Origin: Deltaproteobacteria bacterium
Lineage (GTDB): Bacteria > Desulfobacterota > Desulfobacteria > Desulfobacterales > GCA-2748835
Assembly: GCA_002748835.1 (NCBI GenBank)
Contig: PDTL01000022.1
Span: forward strand, 34,481 to 98,480
Direction of reading: 5' to 3'
DNA: 64,000 nt
Below the pieces are notes generated by a model. It did not search any database, was not told where the DNA came from, and was given only the letters and a program-made list of their open reading frames with translations. The position numbers were made by a program, and so were the translations under genes. Of this stretch, positions 1 to 9,096 are shown in pieces. Positions within the stretch are counted from its first letter, which is position 1. Every line of letters starts with the position of its first letter.

Positions 1-1631
1 TCGAAGAATGGGGTCTGCCGGTCTGGAAAAAAGACGACCAGAATAAAAACCTTGACGGTAAAAAAGGCGCGAAAATGGGTACCCTGAAAGAAGGTGCCAA
101 GCCTGTACGTACCGGTAAGTGGCAGATCATGATCAACGGTGAATCCTACAAGCGGATTGTTGCTGAAGCGGCTAAAAAAGCCCTGGGCGAAGAAAACATC
201 CTGGAACGTGTTTTTATCGTTGAACTGCTGAACGACAAGAACGAAGAAAACCGGATCGCCGGTGCGGTTGGTTTTTCTACCCGTGAAAACGTTGTCTACT
301 ACATCAAGTGTAACACTGCCATGGTTGCCTGCGGTGGTGCGGTTAACATTTATCAGCCCCGTTCCGTTGGTGAAGGCAAAGGCCGTGCCTGGTATCCCGT
401 ATGGAACGCAGGTTCCACCTACACCATGGCATTGCGTGCCGGTGCTGAACTCTCTATGATGGAAAACCGTTTCACCCCGGCCCGTTTTAAAGATGGTTAC
501 GGCCCGGTGGGTGCCTGGTTCCTTTTGTTCAAAGCACATCTGGAAAACGCTGTCGGTGAAAACTACGCGGCTTCCGATGCTGCCAAGCAGGAACTGGAAA
601 ACTACGCACCTTACGGAACAGCTCCGATCACGCCGACCTGTCTGCGTAACCACCTGATGCTGTTCGAAATGAAAGCCGGTCGGGGTCCGATCATGATGGT
701 GACCTCCAAGGCCCTGAAAAAACTGGGTGAAACCATGGACAAGAAAGAACTCAAGCATCTGGAAGCAGAAGCCTGGGAAGACTTCCTTGACATGACCTGT
801 GGTCAGGCAAACCTGTGGTGTGCAACCAACACCGAGCCGGAAAAGAAAGACTCTGAAATCATGCCGACCGAACCGTACCTGCTCGGTTCTCACTCTGGGT
901 GCTGCGGTATCTGGGTTTCCGGTATTGACGAAGACTGGGTTCCCGATGATTACAAATGGGGCGACAACGGTGTGGTTTACAAGCAGATGACCACCTGTAA
1001 AGGTCTGTTTACCGCTGCGGACGGTATCGGTTGTTCCGGTCACAAGTTCTCCTCCGGTTCCCATGCGGAAGGCCGTATCGCCGCCAAACAGATGGTTCGC
1101 TGGGTCCAGAACCACAAAGATTTCAAACCTGAGCCCGAAATGACAGCTCAGGAAGCAGCGGACATGGTTTGGAAGCCGGTTAAAACCTGGTTTGAGCACA
1201 AAGACTACTCAACTCATCGCGACGTCAACCCGAAATTCTGCAAGCCGTCCGGTATGACCATGCGTCTGATGAAAGCCACCAACGAGTATGGTGGTGGGGT
1301 TGCAACATACTATGCTACCAACGATGCTGCCCTGACGCACCTGATGGAGCTGTTCGAAATGATGCGTGAAGACTGCGAATACCTCGCAGCCGGTGACCTG
1401 CACGAACTGATGCGCTGCTGGGAGATTTTCCACCGTATTTATACGGTTGAAGCCCACTGCCGTCACATCCACTTCCGTAAAGAATCCCGCTTCCCGGGCT
1501 TCTACTATCGGACCGACTTCATGGGCCAGGATGATGAAAACTGGTTCACATTCGTTAACTCTACTTACAACAAGAAGACGAATGAATGGTCACTCAAGCA
1601 GGTACCGTATCACCGCATCATTCCGATGTAG
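1..1631 (+). CDS. aprA: Adenylylsulfate (APS) reductase alpha subunit, 5'-truncated by window edge
   Basis: AprA is the FAD-containing catalytic subunit of cytoplasmic APS reductase; with the Fe-S subunit AprB it reduces APS to AMP and sulfite in dissimilatory sulfate reduction. The reading frame is already open at base 3 (EEWGLPVWKK...) and runs to TAG at 1629-1631, giving about 542 residues; the family is usually about 660, so roughly the first 115-120 residues, including the dinucleotide-binding motif, lie outside the window. Recognisable family stretches are RFKDGYGPVGAWF (substrate arginine region) and GCSGHKFSSGSHAEGR near the FAD site. Codon use is strongly biased to GGT, CGT, CTG and AAC, as expected of a very highly expressed gene. 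A terminator follows and qmoABC comes next, the usual order in sulfate reducers. The identification is secure; a start cannot be given. Confidence 0.97.
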   Translation, partial: EEWGLPVWKKDDQNKNLDGKKGAKMGTLKEGAKPVRTGKWQIMINGESYKRIVAEAAKKALGEENILERVFIVELLNDKNEENRIAGAVGFSTRENVVYYIKCNTAMVACGGAVNIYQPRSVGEGKGRAWYPVWNAGSTYTMALRAGAELSMMENRFTPARFKDGYGPVGAWFLLFKAHLENAVGENYAASDAAKQELENYAPYGTAPITPTCLRNHLMLFEMKAGRGPIMMVTSKALKKLGETMDKKELKHLEAEAWEDFLDMTCGQANLWCATNTEPEKKDSEIMPTEPYLLGSHSGCCGIWVSGIDEDWVPDDYKWGDNGVVYKQMTTCKGLFTAADGIGCSGHKFSSGSHAEGRIAAKQMVRWVQNHKDFKPEPEMTAQEAADMVWKPVKTWFEHKDYSTHRDVNPKFCKPSGMTMRLMKATNEYGGGVATYYATNDAALTHLMELFEMMREDCEYLAAGDLHELMRCWEIFHRIYTVEAHCRHIHFRKESRFPGFYYRTDFMGQDDENWFTFVNSTYNKKTNEWSLKQVPYHRIIPM

Positions 1632-1669
1632 TCAGCGGAATGCCGCGTAAAGTGATTCAGTAAGATCCG

Positions 1670-1709
1670 CCTCCAGGTATCCCTTTCCGGGGGTGCCTGG
1701 AGGTTTTTT
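1670..1709 (+). terminator. Rho-independent terminator after aprA
   Basis: CCTCCAGG at 1670-1677 pairs with CCTGGAGG at 1696-1703, the stem extending inward through TATCCC/GGGTG, and six T residues follow. It should end most aprA transcripts, so qmoABC probably has its own promoter in the 180 bases that follow. Confidence 0.9.
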
Positions 1710-1779
1710 CATGCAGGCGTTTTTTCAACTGGATGATACCCTCGCCGTGCCCGGATGTGTGCCGGTTTTTTTCCCATTG

Positions 1780-1792
1780 ATATAAAACCGTC
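1780..1792 (+). promoter_or_regulatory. Possible qmo promoter element
   Basis: ATATAAAACCGTC lies between the aprA terminator and qmoA and contains a TATAAA that could be a -10 box; no convincing -35 box is visible at 17 bases upstream. The identical 13-mer occurs at 6907-6919 just after the qmoC terminator and ahead of the FKBP gene, which is the main reason to record it. Confidence 0.3.
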
Positions 1793-1889
1793 AGACATAT
1801 GGGCACCGTGGGACGGATAACAACGTTTCCAGTGCCGGGCAGATTCTTTTCAGGATTTTTAAGAACCTAATCAATAACGGAGGGACAGC

Positions 1890-3164
1890 ATGACAGTAGA
1901 AAGTTCAGCCCCTGCTAGCGGAAGCATTCTGGTCGTCGGGGGAGGGATAAGTGGCTTGACCACCGCCCTCGAAGCAGCTGAAGTCGGTTATGATGTGTTT
2001 ATCGTCGAAAAAGGCCCCTCTCTGGGCGGCCGCGTAGCACAGCTCAACCAGTACTTCCCCAAACTTTGCCCCCCTACCTGCGGGCTGGAAATCCAGTTCA
2101 GGCGGATCCGCGACAACCAGCGGATCAAGGTGATCACCCTGGCCGATATTGAATCAGTCACCGGTGCACCGGGCAATTATGATGTCGCGGTTCGGGTGAA
2201 CCCGCGTTATGTCAATGAGAATTGTACAGCCTGCGGTGCTTGTGCACAGGTCTGTGAAACCGAGATCCAGAATGATCACAACTATGGCATGGATACCTGC
2301 AAGGCCGCGTACCTGCCCCATGAGATGGCATTCCCTCAGCGGTATGTCCTGGCGCCGGAAATTATCGGCACCGAAGACGCCAAAAAATGCAAAGAAGCCT
2401 GTCAGTATGATGCCATCGATCTGGACATGGCACCCAAGACCCTGAACCTGAAAGTTGGCTCTGTGGTATGGGCCACTGGCTGGCAACCGTATGATGCCAC
2501 CAAGATCGATAACCTGGGATTTGGTCGTTACCGAAACATCGTCACCAACATGATGATGGAACGCCTGGCAGCAACCAATGGGCCGACTGCTGGCAAGATC
2601 ATCCGTCCGTCTGATGATAAAGCACCTGAGACCGTTGGTTTCGTGCAATGCGCCGGTTCCCGTGATGAAAATCACCTGCCCTACTGCTCCTATATCTGCT
2701 GCATGGCATCCCTCAAGCAGGCCACCTATATTCGCGCCCAATATCCGGATGCGAAAATCTATATCTTCTATATTGACATGCGCGCGCCCGGTCAGCGGTA
2801 CGAAAAATTCTACAAGATGCTCAAAGATGACGAGAACGTCTTCTTTGTCAAGGGCAAGGTCGCTGCTGTGGACGAAGATGCAGACGGCAACGTCATCCTG
2901 ACTGCGGAAAACGCCGTGACCGGTGAAAAGGTTTCTCAGAAGGTGGATATGGCGGTTCTGGCAACCGGCATGCAGCCCAGCCTGTCCGGTATCAAGCCTG
3001 AAGCGGATCTGAAGTTCAATGAAGACGGCTTCATCGTCAATGATTTCAGCAAGGGCGGTATGTTTGCAGCCGGATGCGCCAACAAGCCTGCTGACGTCAT
3101 CTCCAGCAACCAGAACGCTACCGGTATGGCCCTCAAAGCGATTCAAACCCTGGTGAAGAGGTAG
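1890..3164 (+). CDS. qmoA: Quinone-interacting membrane-bound oxidoreductase subunit QmoA
   Basis: QmoA is a soluble FAD protein related to HdrA and part of QmoABC, which is thought to pass electrons between the menaquinone pool and APS reductase. The 424-residue protein starts with a Rossmann FAD motif (ILVVGGGISGLTTALEAAE, residues about 13-31) followed by EKGPSLGG, and contains the HdrA-like stretch FPKLCPPTCGLE, a CTACGACAQVC cluster near residue 115 and a later CKEAC pair. The ATG at 1890 has a good Shine-Dalgarno sequence (GGAGGG, 8 bases upstream). It is followed after 12 bases by qmoB. Length and order match the family well. Confidence 0.96.
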   Translation: MTVESSAPASGSILVVGGGISGLTTALEAAEVGYDVFIVEKGPSLGGRVAQLNQYFPKLCPPTCGLEIQFRRIRDNQRIKVITLADIESVTGAPGNYDVAVRVNPRYVNENCTACGACAQVCETEIQNDHNYGMDTCKAAYLPHEMAFPQRYVLAPEIIGTEDAKKCKEACQYDAIDLDMAPKTLNLKVGSVVWATGWQPYDATKIDNLGFGRYRNIVTNMMMERLAATNGPTAGKIIRPSDDKAPETVGFVQCAGSRDENHLPYCSYICCMASLKQATYIRAQYPDAKIYIFYIDMRAPGQRYEKFYKMLKDDENVFFVKGKVAAVDEDADGNVILTAENAVTGEKVSQKVDMAVLATGMQPSLSGIKPEADLKFNEDGFIVNDFSKGGMFAAGCANKPADVISSNQNATGMALKAIQTLVKR

Positions 3165-3176
3165 GAGGAGATATCC

Positions 3177-5513
3177 ATGTCTAAGAAATACGGTGTATAT
3201 ATCTGTACAGGATGCGGTATCGGAGCGGCCTTGAACGTCGACAAGCTGGTGGATGTTGCCGGTGAAAAAGGGTTTGACTGTAAAACCCATGGCTGCTTCT
3301 GCGGTCAGGAAGGTCTCGACATTATCAAGCAGGACGTGGCTGACGGCACCAACGCACTGGCTATTGCCGCCTGTTCCCGTCGTGTGAATTTCGATATTTT
3401 CAAGTTTGATGGCTGTGTGGTGGACCGTGTCAGCCTGCGGGAAGGGGTGACCTGGAGTCACAGTCACGAAGAATTCCCCAAACCGGTTACCGAAGACGAG
3501 CTGGCGGACGACTATTTTGTCGACCGTATCCAGATGATGGCGGAAGACTATATTCGGATGGGCATGGCCCGAATCGAAAAGATCGATGTACCGGAACCCT
3601 ATCAACTGGACAACTTTTCCCACAAGATTCTCGTCATTGGCGGGGGGGTCACGGGTATGACGGCGGCGCTGGATGCGGCTGCCGCCGGGTACAAGGCAAC
3701 CATTGTTGAAAAAGAACCCGCTCTCGGCGGATACGCGGCCAAATTGCGTCAGCAAATGCCGGTGGAACTTCCGTTTGAAGACCTGATGCCGACCGTGGTT
3801 GCGGATAAAATCGCGGCTGTGAGCGCATCTGACGCCATTGATGTCAAAACCAATACCGTGGTTGCCCGTATTGCCGGTCAGCCGGGTGACTTTACCGTGA
3901 CCTTCAAGAAGCCGGGTGAAGAAATCGAGTTTGACGTACCCCAGGCGGTTCCGCCGGAAATGCGGGTGGATGAAAACGGTAACGAGCTGGATGTGGATCA
4001 GATCCGTGAAATCTACAACAAACTCAACGAAGGCCGCGCCGATGTCCTGACCATGGACCCGAACGGTGAAAAATATGGCGCCGTTGTGCTGGCCGCCGGT
4101 TTCAAGCCTGCTGTGGTTGAAGGTGAGGCCTACGCGCATCTGGGTGTGGATCTGCCGGATGTCGTGACCAACGCCCAGTTTGAAGAGATTGCTGCCAAGG
4201 GTAAAGTTGTCCGTCCGTCTGACGGCAAACCGGCCAAGAATGTTGTCTTCATCCAGAGCCCGGGCAAAGACGGTGCCGATGAAGATTTCGCCTACGCCAG
4301 CGCTGTGACCAGCATGATTGCCCTGAAGCAGGCCAAGTATGTGCGTGAAGATTATGAAGACGGTAAAGCCTACATTGTTTACCAGCACATGCGGACCCCG
4401 GGCTTCCAGGAATACTTCTACAAATCGATGCAGCAGGAGCCGGGCATCTTCATGACCAAAGGGGAAGTGGAATGTGTTGCAGCAGCCGGCGCGGGGCTTG
4501 TCGTGGATGCCAAAAACACCCTTCTGGGGGATGGCCTGCGGATAAAAGCGGATATGGTTGTGCTGGCAGCCGGTATGGAGCCGGCGACCAAGGATGATCC
4601 CGTTGTCAACCTGGCTTATCGTCAGGGACCGGGCTTCCGTGATATCGGCCTGTTCGATGGATATGCAGACTCCAATTTTATTTGTTTCCCGTACGAAACC
4701 CAGCGGACCGGTATTTACTCAGCCGGTTGTGTTCGTCGCAGCATGACCATTGAAGAATCCATGGAAGACGCCACGGGCGCGGCCCTCAAGGCGATCCAGT
4801 GTATTCAGTCCTCCAACCGTGGTGTGGCGGTTCATCCCCGCTCCGGCGACCAGACCTTTCCGGATTTCTTCTTCCAGCGGTGTACCCAGTGCAAGCGCTG
4901 CACCGAAGAATGTCCGTTCGGGGCCCTGGACGATGATGAACGCGGTACACCGAAACCGAACCCCACCCGCTGCCGTCGCTGCGGTACCTGTATGGGGGCG
5001 TGTCCGGAACGTATCATCGGTTTTAAAGATTACAGCATCGACAGTGTTGGCTCGATGATCAAGTCTATCTGGGTTCCCTCGGATATGGACTTTGATGAGC
5101 CGCCCATGCGGATTCTCGGTCTGGTCTGCGAAAACGATGCCCTGCCGGCGCTTGATATGGCGGCCATGAACCGCCTGCCCTATCATGCGGATGTACGGAT
5201 TGTGCCTGTGCGCTGCCTGGGTTCTGTTAACGTGATCTGGATCAAGGATGCATTGAGCCAGGGGATGGACGGCGTGTTCCTCCTGGGCTGCAAGCATGGT
5301 GATGATTATCAGTGCCATTTTGTCAAGGGCAGTGAGCTGATGGACATCCGTTCGAGGAAAATGGGTGATACCCTGACCAGCCTCGGTCTGGAAGACGAGC
5401 GTGTCGAGCAGATGGAAGTTGCCATTGACGACTATGACAAGGTACCGGGTATGATCAATACCTTTGTTGAAAAAATCGAAGCCATGGGCCCGAACCCCTT
5501 TAAGGGCTTCTAA
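3177..5513 (+). CDS. qmoB: QmoB, HdrA/MvhD-like flavin and Fe-S subunit
   Basis: QmoB is the large cytoplasmic FAD/Fe-S subunit of QmoABC. Of its 778 residues, the N-terminal part has a CTGCGIG and a CFCGQ cysteine region, residues about 150-185 form an FAD-binding Rossmann motif (ILVIGGGVTGMTAALDAAAAG), and residues about 565-620 hold two [4Fe-4S] motifs (CTQCKRCTEECPFGA and CRRCGTCMGACPERI). The last 130 residues resemble MvhD, the electron-transfer subunit joining hydrogenase to heterodisulfide reductase. It therefore combines HdrA-like and MvhD-like modules in one chain, as known for this family. The Shine-Dalgarno AGGAGGAG lies just before the ATG. qmoC follows after 82 bases. Confidence 0.96.
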   Translation: MSKKYGVYICTGCGIGAALNVDKLVDVAGEKGFDCKTHGCFCGQEGLDIIKQDVADGTNALAIAACSRRVNFDIFKFDGCVVDRVSLREGVTWSHSHEEFPKPVTEDELADDYFVDRIQMMAEDYIRMGMARIEKIDVPEPYQLDNFSHKILVIGGGVTGMTAALDAAAAGYKATIVEKEPALGGYAAKLRQQMPVELPFEDLMPTVVADKIAAVSASDAIDVKTNTVVARIAGQPGDFTVTFKKPGEEIEFDVPQAVPPEMRVDENGNELDVDQIREIYNKLNEGRADVLTMDPNGEKYGAVVLAAGFKPAVVEGEAYAHLGVDLPDVVTNAQFEEIAAKGKVVRPSDGKPAKNVVFIQSPGKDGADEDFAYASAVTSMIALKQAKYVREDYEDGKAYIVYQHMRTPGFQEYFYKSMQQEPGIFMTKGEVECVAAAGAGLVVDAKNTLLGDGLRIKADMVVLAAGMEPATKDDPVVNLAYRQGPGFRDIGLFDGYADSNFICFPYETQRTGIYSAGCVRRSMTIEESMEDATGAALKAIQCIQSSNRGVAVHPRSGDQTFPDFFFQRCTQCKRCTEECPFGALDDDERGTPKPNPTRCRRCGTCMGACPERIIGFKDYSIDSVGSMIKSIWVPSDMDFDEPPMRILGLVCENDALPALDMAAMNRLPYHADVRIVPVRCLGSVNVIWIKDALSQGMDGVFLLGCKHGDDYQCHFVKGSELMDIRSRKMGDTLTSLGLEDERVEQMEVAIDDYDKVPGMINTFVEKIEAMGPNPFKGF

Positions 5514-5595
5514 TTGCCTGAACGCTGATAACATCATCTGGAACTGATTGAGATTGTGGTCTCGTCTATGAACAGATAGCAGGAGGAATAGCATA

Positions 5596-6780
5596 ATGGC
5601 TGAAAAATATATGATTGAGCCGGATCTGGATTTCATTGATGAAGTCCGGGCCCTTGGCGGAGATACCCTCAAGAAGTGTTTCCAATGCGCAACCTGTTCT
5701 GTGGCATGTCCCATTGCCCCGGAAGACAGCCCGTTTCCGCGTAAGGAAATGATCGCAGCATCCTGGGGGCTGAAAGACCGCCTGGTGAGCAGTGGTGATA
5801 TCTGGCTGTGCCACAACTGTGGTGACTGTACCACCCTGTGTCCCCGCGGCGCCAAGCCGGGTGAAGTCCTGGGTGCCATCCGCTCCATGGCGATCACTGA
5901 ATACTCGCCGATGAAGTTCGTTGCAAAAATGGTCAATGATCCCAAAAAACTACCGATTCTTCTGGGAATTCCGGCGGTGATCTTTGCCGTGCTGGCTGCC
6001 GTCACCATTTTTGGCGGCGAAACCCTGGCGGGTATTTTTGGCGGTAAATTCTGGTATCATACCCACTCCGGGCATCCGGTGGAAGGGATTGCTCATTCCA
6101 AGTTCATGTCCACCTGGTTTGTGGATATGGTTTTCGTACCCCTGGCGGGCTTTGTCGTGATATCGTTTGCCCTGGGTCTGAAGCGGTTTATCGCTGATAT
6201 CCATGAAAATGCGGTCAGGGAAGGGAAAACGGACAAGGAACGCATTGAGTTGAAACCGTTTCTTGAATCCGTGGTCCCGGTGCTCCTGCGGGTGCTCAAG
6301 CATGACCGGTTCAACGAATGCGGTGAAAACAAGGAACGTTCCACAGCCCATATGATGGTGTTGTTTTCCTTTATCGCCCTGTTTGTTGTCACCAACATCT
6401 TTTTTGTCGTGCTCTATGTCTTCCATCTTCCCGGGCCGTATAGTCAGTTAAACCCGGTGAAGTGGCTGGCCAATATCGGCGGGGTGGCCCTGGTGATCGG
6501 TAGTCTGCTGATGATCAAGAACCGGTTAGGCAAGGGCGATGATCAGCCGAGTACTTACAAGGACTGGTATATTCTGGGGATCGTATTGGGGCTGGGGGTG
6601 ACCGGTCTGATGGCGGAAATGACCCGTCTGGCCGGAAGCGCTTTCCTGGCATATTTCACCTACTACCTGCACCTGATTCTGATCTTCAACCTGTTTGCAT
6701 TCTTGCCGTTCTCCAAAATGGCTCACCTGGTTTACCGCTTTGTGGCCATGGTCTATGAAGAGTACAGCAATCGCAACTAA
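5596..6780 (+). CDS. qmoC: QmoC, membrane-bound Fe-S/cytochrome b subunit
   Basis: QmoC anchors the Qmo complex and is where menaquinone is handled. The 394-residue protein joins an HdrC-like N-terminal domain with two cysteine clusters (CFQCATCSVACPIA near residue 30 and CHNCGDCTTLCPRGA near residue 75) to a C-terminal NarI/HdrE-like cytochrome b region with about six hydrophobic helices starting near residue 115 (ILLGIPAVIFAVLAAVTIFG). His residues for haem b binding are present in several helices. AGGAGGAATAGCATA precedes the ATG. A near-perfect terminator 80 bases downstream ends the operon. Confidence 0.95.
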   Translation: MAEKYMIEPDLDFIDEVRALGGDTLKKCFQCATCSVACPIAPEDSPFPRKEMIAASWGLKDRLVSSGDIWLCHNCGDCTTLCPRGAKPGEVLGAIRSMAITEYSPMKFVAKMVNDPKKLPILLGIPAVIFAVLAAVTIFGGETLAGIFGGKFWYHTHSGHPVEGIAHSKFMSTWFVDMVFVPLAGFVVISFALGLKRFIADIHENAVREGKTDKERIELKPFLESVVPVLLRVLKHDRFNECGENKERSTAHMMVLFSFIALFVVTNIFFVVLYVFHLPGPYSQLNPVKWLANIGGVALVIGSLLMIKNRLGKGDDQPSTYKDWYILGIVLGLGVTGLMAEMTRLAGSAFLAYFTYYLHLILIFNLFAFLPFSKMAHLVYRFVAMVYEEYSNRN

Positions 6781-6860
6781 GCATCAGGGGTAAAACGGAT
6801 CACGCACGCCGGAGAAGTGTATGATGCCGGCTGTGAGATCCCTTGTTTAACGTGTGTTTG

Positions 6861-6906
6861 AAATGGCAGACCTTTCGCATGTATCATGCGAGGTCTGCCA
6901 TTTTTT
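6861..6906 (+). terminator. Terminator of the qmoABC operon
   Basis: AAATGGCAGACCT (6861-6873) pairs with AGGTCTGCCATTT (6891-6903) around an inner TTCGCAT/ATGCGA stem, followed by T residues. The long uninterrupted stem makes this one of the strongest terminators in the window. Confidence 0.93.
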
Positions 6907-7014
6907 ATATAAAACCGTCCGTATGATAGGGAGCATGCGGATGACCTTGAAATAGCGGTCGGGTCGTAACACGTGCTTTTGGCACTCATCTCCCGCTTTC
7001 CTCAGGAGCATACC

Positions 7015-7443
7015 ATGACAACAGCAGCAGAAGGAAACACGGTAAAAGTCCATTATACCGGACGACTGGAAGACGGCACGGTTTTCGATTCCTCCATGGA
7101 TCGAGAGCCGCTGGCATTTGAGGTGGGCAGCGGTATGGTGATCCCCGGGTTTGAAAACGGGGTGAAGGGAATGGCGGTAGGGGAGAAAAAGACGCTCACC
7201 ATTCCGCCTGAATCGGCCTATGGGCGAGAGAATCGGGAGCTGATCGTATCCCTTCCCAAGGATCAGTTTCCGCCGGAAATTCCGCTGGAAGTGGGGCAGC
7301 GGCTGCAGCACCGCCGTCAGGACGGCGGGGTGATCAACGTGATTATTACGGCTGTATCAGATACGGCGGTTACGGTTGACGCCAATCCGCCGCTGGCAGG
7401 GAAAACGTTGATTTTTGATATCGAACTGATGGAAATTGGTTAA
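7015..7443 (+). CDS. FKBP-type peptidyl-prolyl isomerase, SlyD-like
   Basis: A cytoplasmic prolyl isomerase/chaperone of 142 residues. The FKBP core motifs are VKVHYTGRLEDGTVFDSS and FEVGSGMVIPGFENGVKGMAVGEKK, interrupted by an insert-in-flap region and closed by NPPLAGKTLIFDIELMEI, which is the SlyD pattern. There is no metal-binding His/Cys tail as in enterobacterial SlyD. The ATG at 7015 is preferred over the longer in-frame start at 6973 because CAGGAG lies 8 bases upstream of it and homology begins there. It sits alone between the qmo terminator and a shared terminator with the convergent sat gene. Confidence 0.9.
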   Translation: MTTAAEGNTVKVHYTGRLEDGTVFDSSMDREPLAFEVGSGMVIPGFENGVKGMAVGEKKTLTIPPESAYGRENRELIVSLPKDQFPPEIPLEVGQRLQHRRQDGGVINVIITAVSDTAVTVDANPPLAGKTLIFDIELMEIG

Positions 7444-7487
7444 AAAAAAGGGTTTCAGCAACGTTCGTCTGCTGAAACCCTTTTTTA
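7442..7487. terminator. Bidirectional terminator between FKBP gene and sat
   Basis: GGGTTTCAGCA (7450-7460) pairs with TGCTGAAACCC (7470-7480), flanked by an A-run on the left and a T-run on the right, so it can work for transcripts from either side. A second hairpin, with arms CACAGCAATCAA (7505-7516) and TTGATTGCTGTG (7533-7544), stands between it and the sat stop codon. Confidence 0.9.
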
Positions 7488-7554
7488 TCAGCGGATGTGA
7501 TCCACACAGCAATCAAGCCTGCGCACGCAGGGGTTGATTGCTGTGTTGCAAGCA

Positions 7555-8826
7555 TTACTCGCCGTCAGCTGCCTTATGGGTCTTGATTTCAACCTTTTCG
7601 GTCAGGCCGGCATAGTATTCGCGCAGGATGACAAGCACTTCTTCACGACCAAAATGGTCGGGAATCGGCGTGCCTTCGGAAAGGCCCTTACGCAGTTTGG
7701 TACCGGACAGCAGTACACGGCTTTCCTTCTTGTGCGGGCAGGTACGCAGGGAGGCCATGCCATCGCATTCGGAGCAGTAGAAGGTCCAGTCGATTTTCAG
7801 CGGTTCGCAGAGCAGGTCTTTTGCAGGATCGCCGGAATGCGGGATCTTGTCAAACAGGGTCTGGGCTTCGAACATGCCGTAGAAGTCACCCACGCCAGCG
7901 TGGTCACGACCGATGATCATGCGGTTGACACCGTAGTTCTGACGGAAGGTGGCGTGCAGGAGGCCTTCACGCGGACCGGCATAACGCATATCCAGCGGAT
8001 ACCCGCCCTGGATAACGTTTTCTTTTACAAAATGATGCTCAACCAGGGTGTCGATGCACTTGACGCGTACTTCTGCAGGAATGTCACCCGGTTTCAGGTT
8101 ACCGACCAGCGAGTGGATGAAGACGCCGTCACATACTTCGATGGCAATCTTTGCCAGGAACTCATGGGAGCGATGCATCGGGTTCCGGAGCTGAAGTGCG
8201 GCAACATTGGCCCAGCCGCGCTCTTCGAACATCTGACGTACTTCTGCAGGCCGCAGGTAAATGCCTTTGTATTTGGTGGGAAATTCACCTTCGGACAGTA
8301 CCTTGACCGGACCTGCCAGGTTAACGGCCTTTTGTGCCATGACCATCTGAACGCCAGGATGTTCTTCTTCGGCAATTTTCCAGAATTCTTCAGCGGTCGG
8401 CGTACCTTCGCCCATGAAGGTTTTTTCACACTCATACTTTTTGTCCGCATCGGTCATTTCGTACTTTTCAGTGACCTTCATGGTGGCCATGACCTCACCG
8501 TCAGCAGAAACAAGTGCGATTTCTTCGCCGTCACCAATGGCGTCAGCATCAGCTTTGTCAGCAGACAGGGTAACCGGAACCGGCCAGAATGTGCCGTTTG
8601 CCAGGGTGTAGTTATCCAGAACGCTTTTCCAGTCCGCTTTGCCCATGAAACCGTCAAGGGGGCTGAAACCACCGATACCCATCATGATCAGATCACCTTC
8701 TTCACGTGCGGAAATGGTGATTTTTTTCAGGCCTTCGGCTTTTTTCTTTTCAGCATCCAGTTCTGCGCCTTCCAGCAGGCAGCAGACCAACCCTTTTCCT
8801 CCATGGGGGGGTACCAGCTTGCTCAT
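7555..8826 (-). CDS. sat: Sulfate adenylyltransferase (ATP sulfurylase)
   Basis: Sat makes APS and pyrophosphate from ATP and sulfate, the activation step of dissimilatory sulfate reduction. The 423-residue protein shows [11 protein letters not shown] (the QxRN and HxxH nucleotide-binding motifs), [12 protein letters not shown], and near the C-terminus the cysteine group CSEC...CPHKK, which in the homologous enzymes of sulfate reducers is linked to metal binding. There is no APS kinase domain. The ATG at 8826 has AAAGGAGA a few bases upstream on the minus strand. It is transcribed towards the FKBP gene, so it is not in one operon with aprA-qmo although it lies only 0.8 kb from them. The pyrophosphate it makes may feed HppA at 47.1 kb. 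Confidence 0.97.
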   Translation of the reverse strand: MSKLVPPHGGKGLVCCLLEGAELDAEKKKAEGLKKITISAREEGDLIMMGIGGFSPLDGFMGKADWKSVLDNYTLANGTFWPVPVTLSADKADADAIGDGEEIALVSADGEVMATMKVTEKYEMTDADKKYECEKTFMGEGTPTAEEFWKIAEEEHPGVQMVMAQKAVNLAGPVKVLSEGEFPTKYKGIYLRPAEVRQMFEERGWANVAALQLRNPMHRSHEFLAKIAIEVCDGVFIHSLVGNLKPGDIPAEVRVKCIDTLVEHHFVKENVIQGGYPLDMRYAGPREGLLHATFRQNYGVNRMIIGRDHAGVGDFYGMFEAQTLFDKIPHSGDPAKDLLCEPLKIDWTFYCSECDGMASLRTCPHKKESRVLLSGTKLRKGLSEGTPIPDHFGREEVLVILREYYAGLTEKVEIKTHKAADGE

Positions 8827-8880
8827 GTAACTGTCTCCTTTGAATTAAGTGGTTTAGAAGTGAAATTCATATATAATAAA

Positions 8881-8903
8881 GTAAATGCAGTGTCGGCATT
8901 TAC
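8881..8903 (-). promoter_or_regulatory. Inverted repeat in the sat promoter region, possible operator
   Basis: Perfect 8-base arms GTAAATGC and GCATTTAC separated by 7 bases, 55 bases upstream of the sat start. The minus strand next to it reads TTTATTATATATG, a plausible -10 region, so a protein bound here would overlap the -35 region. The arms do not clearly match the Rex or HcpR consensus known from sulfate reducers. Confidence 0.45.
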
Positions 8904-9096
8904 TTCGTCTGTTGTAATTTAACACCTAGATTTAATGTGAAGCCGCCGGAATGTCAAGAACAAAGGGATGGCAGCACTCAGGTTAGATTTCACGGCAGAA
9001 GGGGAACCCGGTTTTAGGGTGAAGCTGCCGGTATTCCGTGGTATAGGAAACCTACTGGGTAGCATGGAAATAAAAAACGGCGTTGAAGGAGGCAAT

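Noticed and set aside
2154..4388. 744-residue open frame on the minus strand opposite qmoA and qmoB
   Set aside because: It is antisense to two securely identified genes, has low-complexity His/Gly-rich sequence with no domain, and arises from strong codon bias of the sense genes.
7534..8922. 462-residue plus-strand frame opposite sat
   Set aside because: Covers the complete and unmistakable sat gene in antisense; no ribosome site and no domain.
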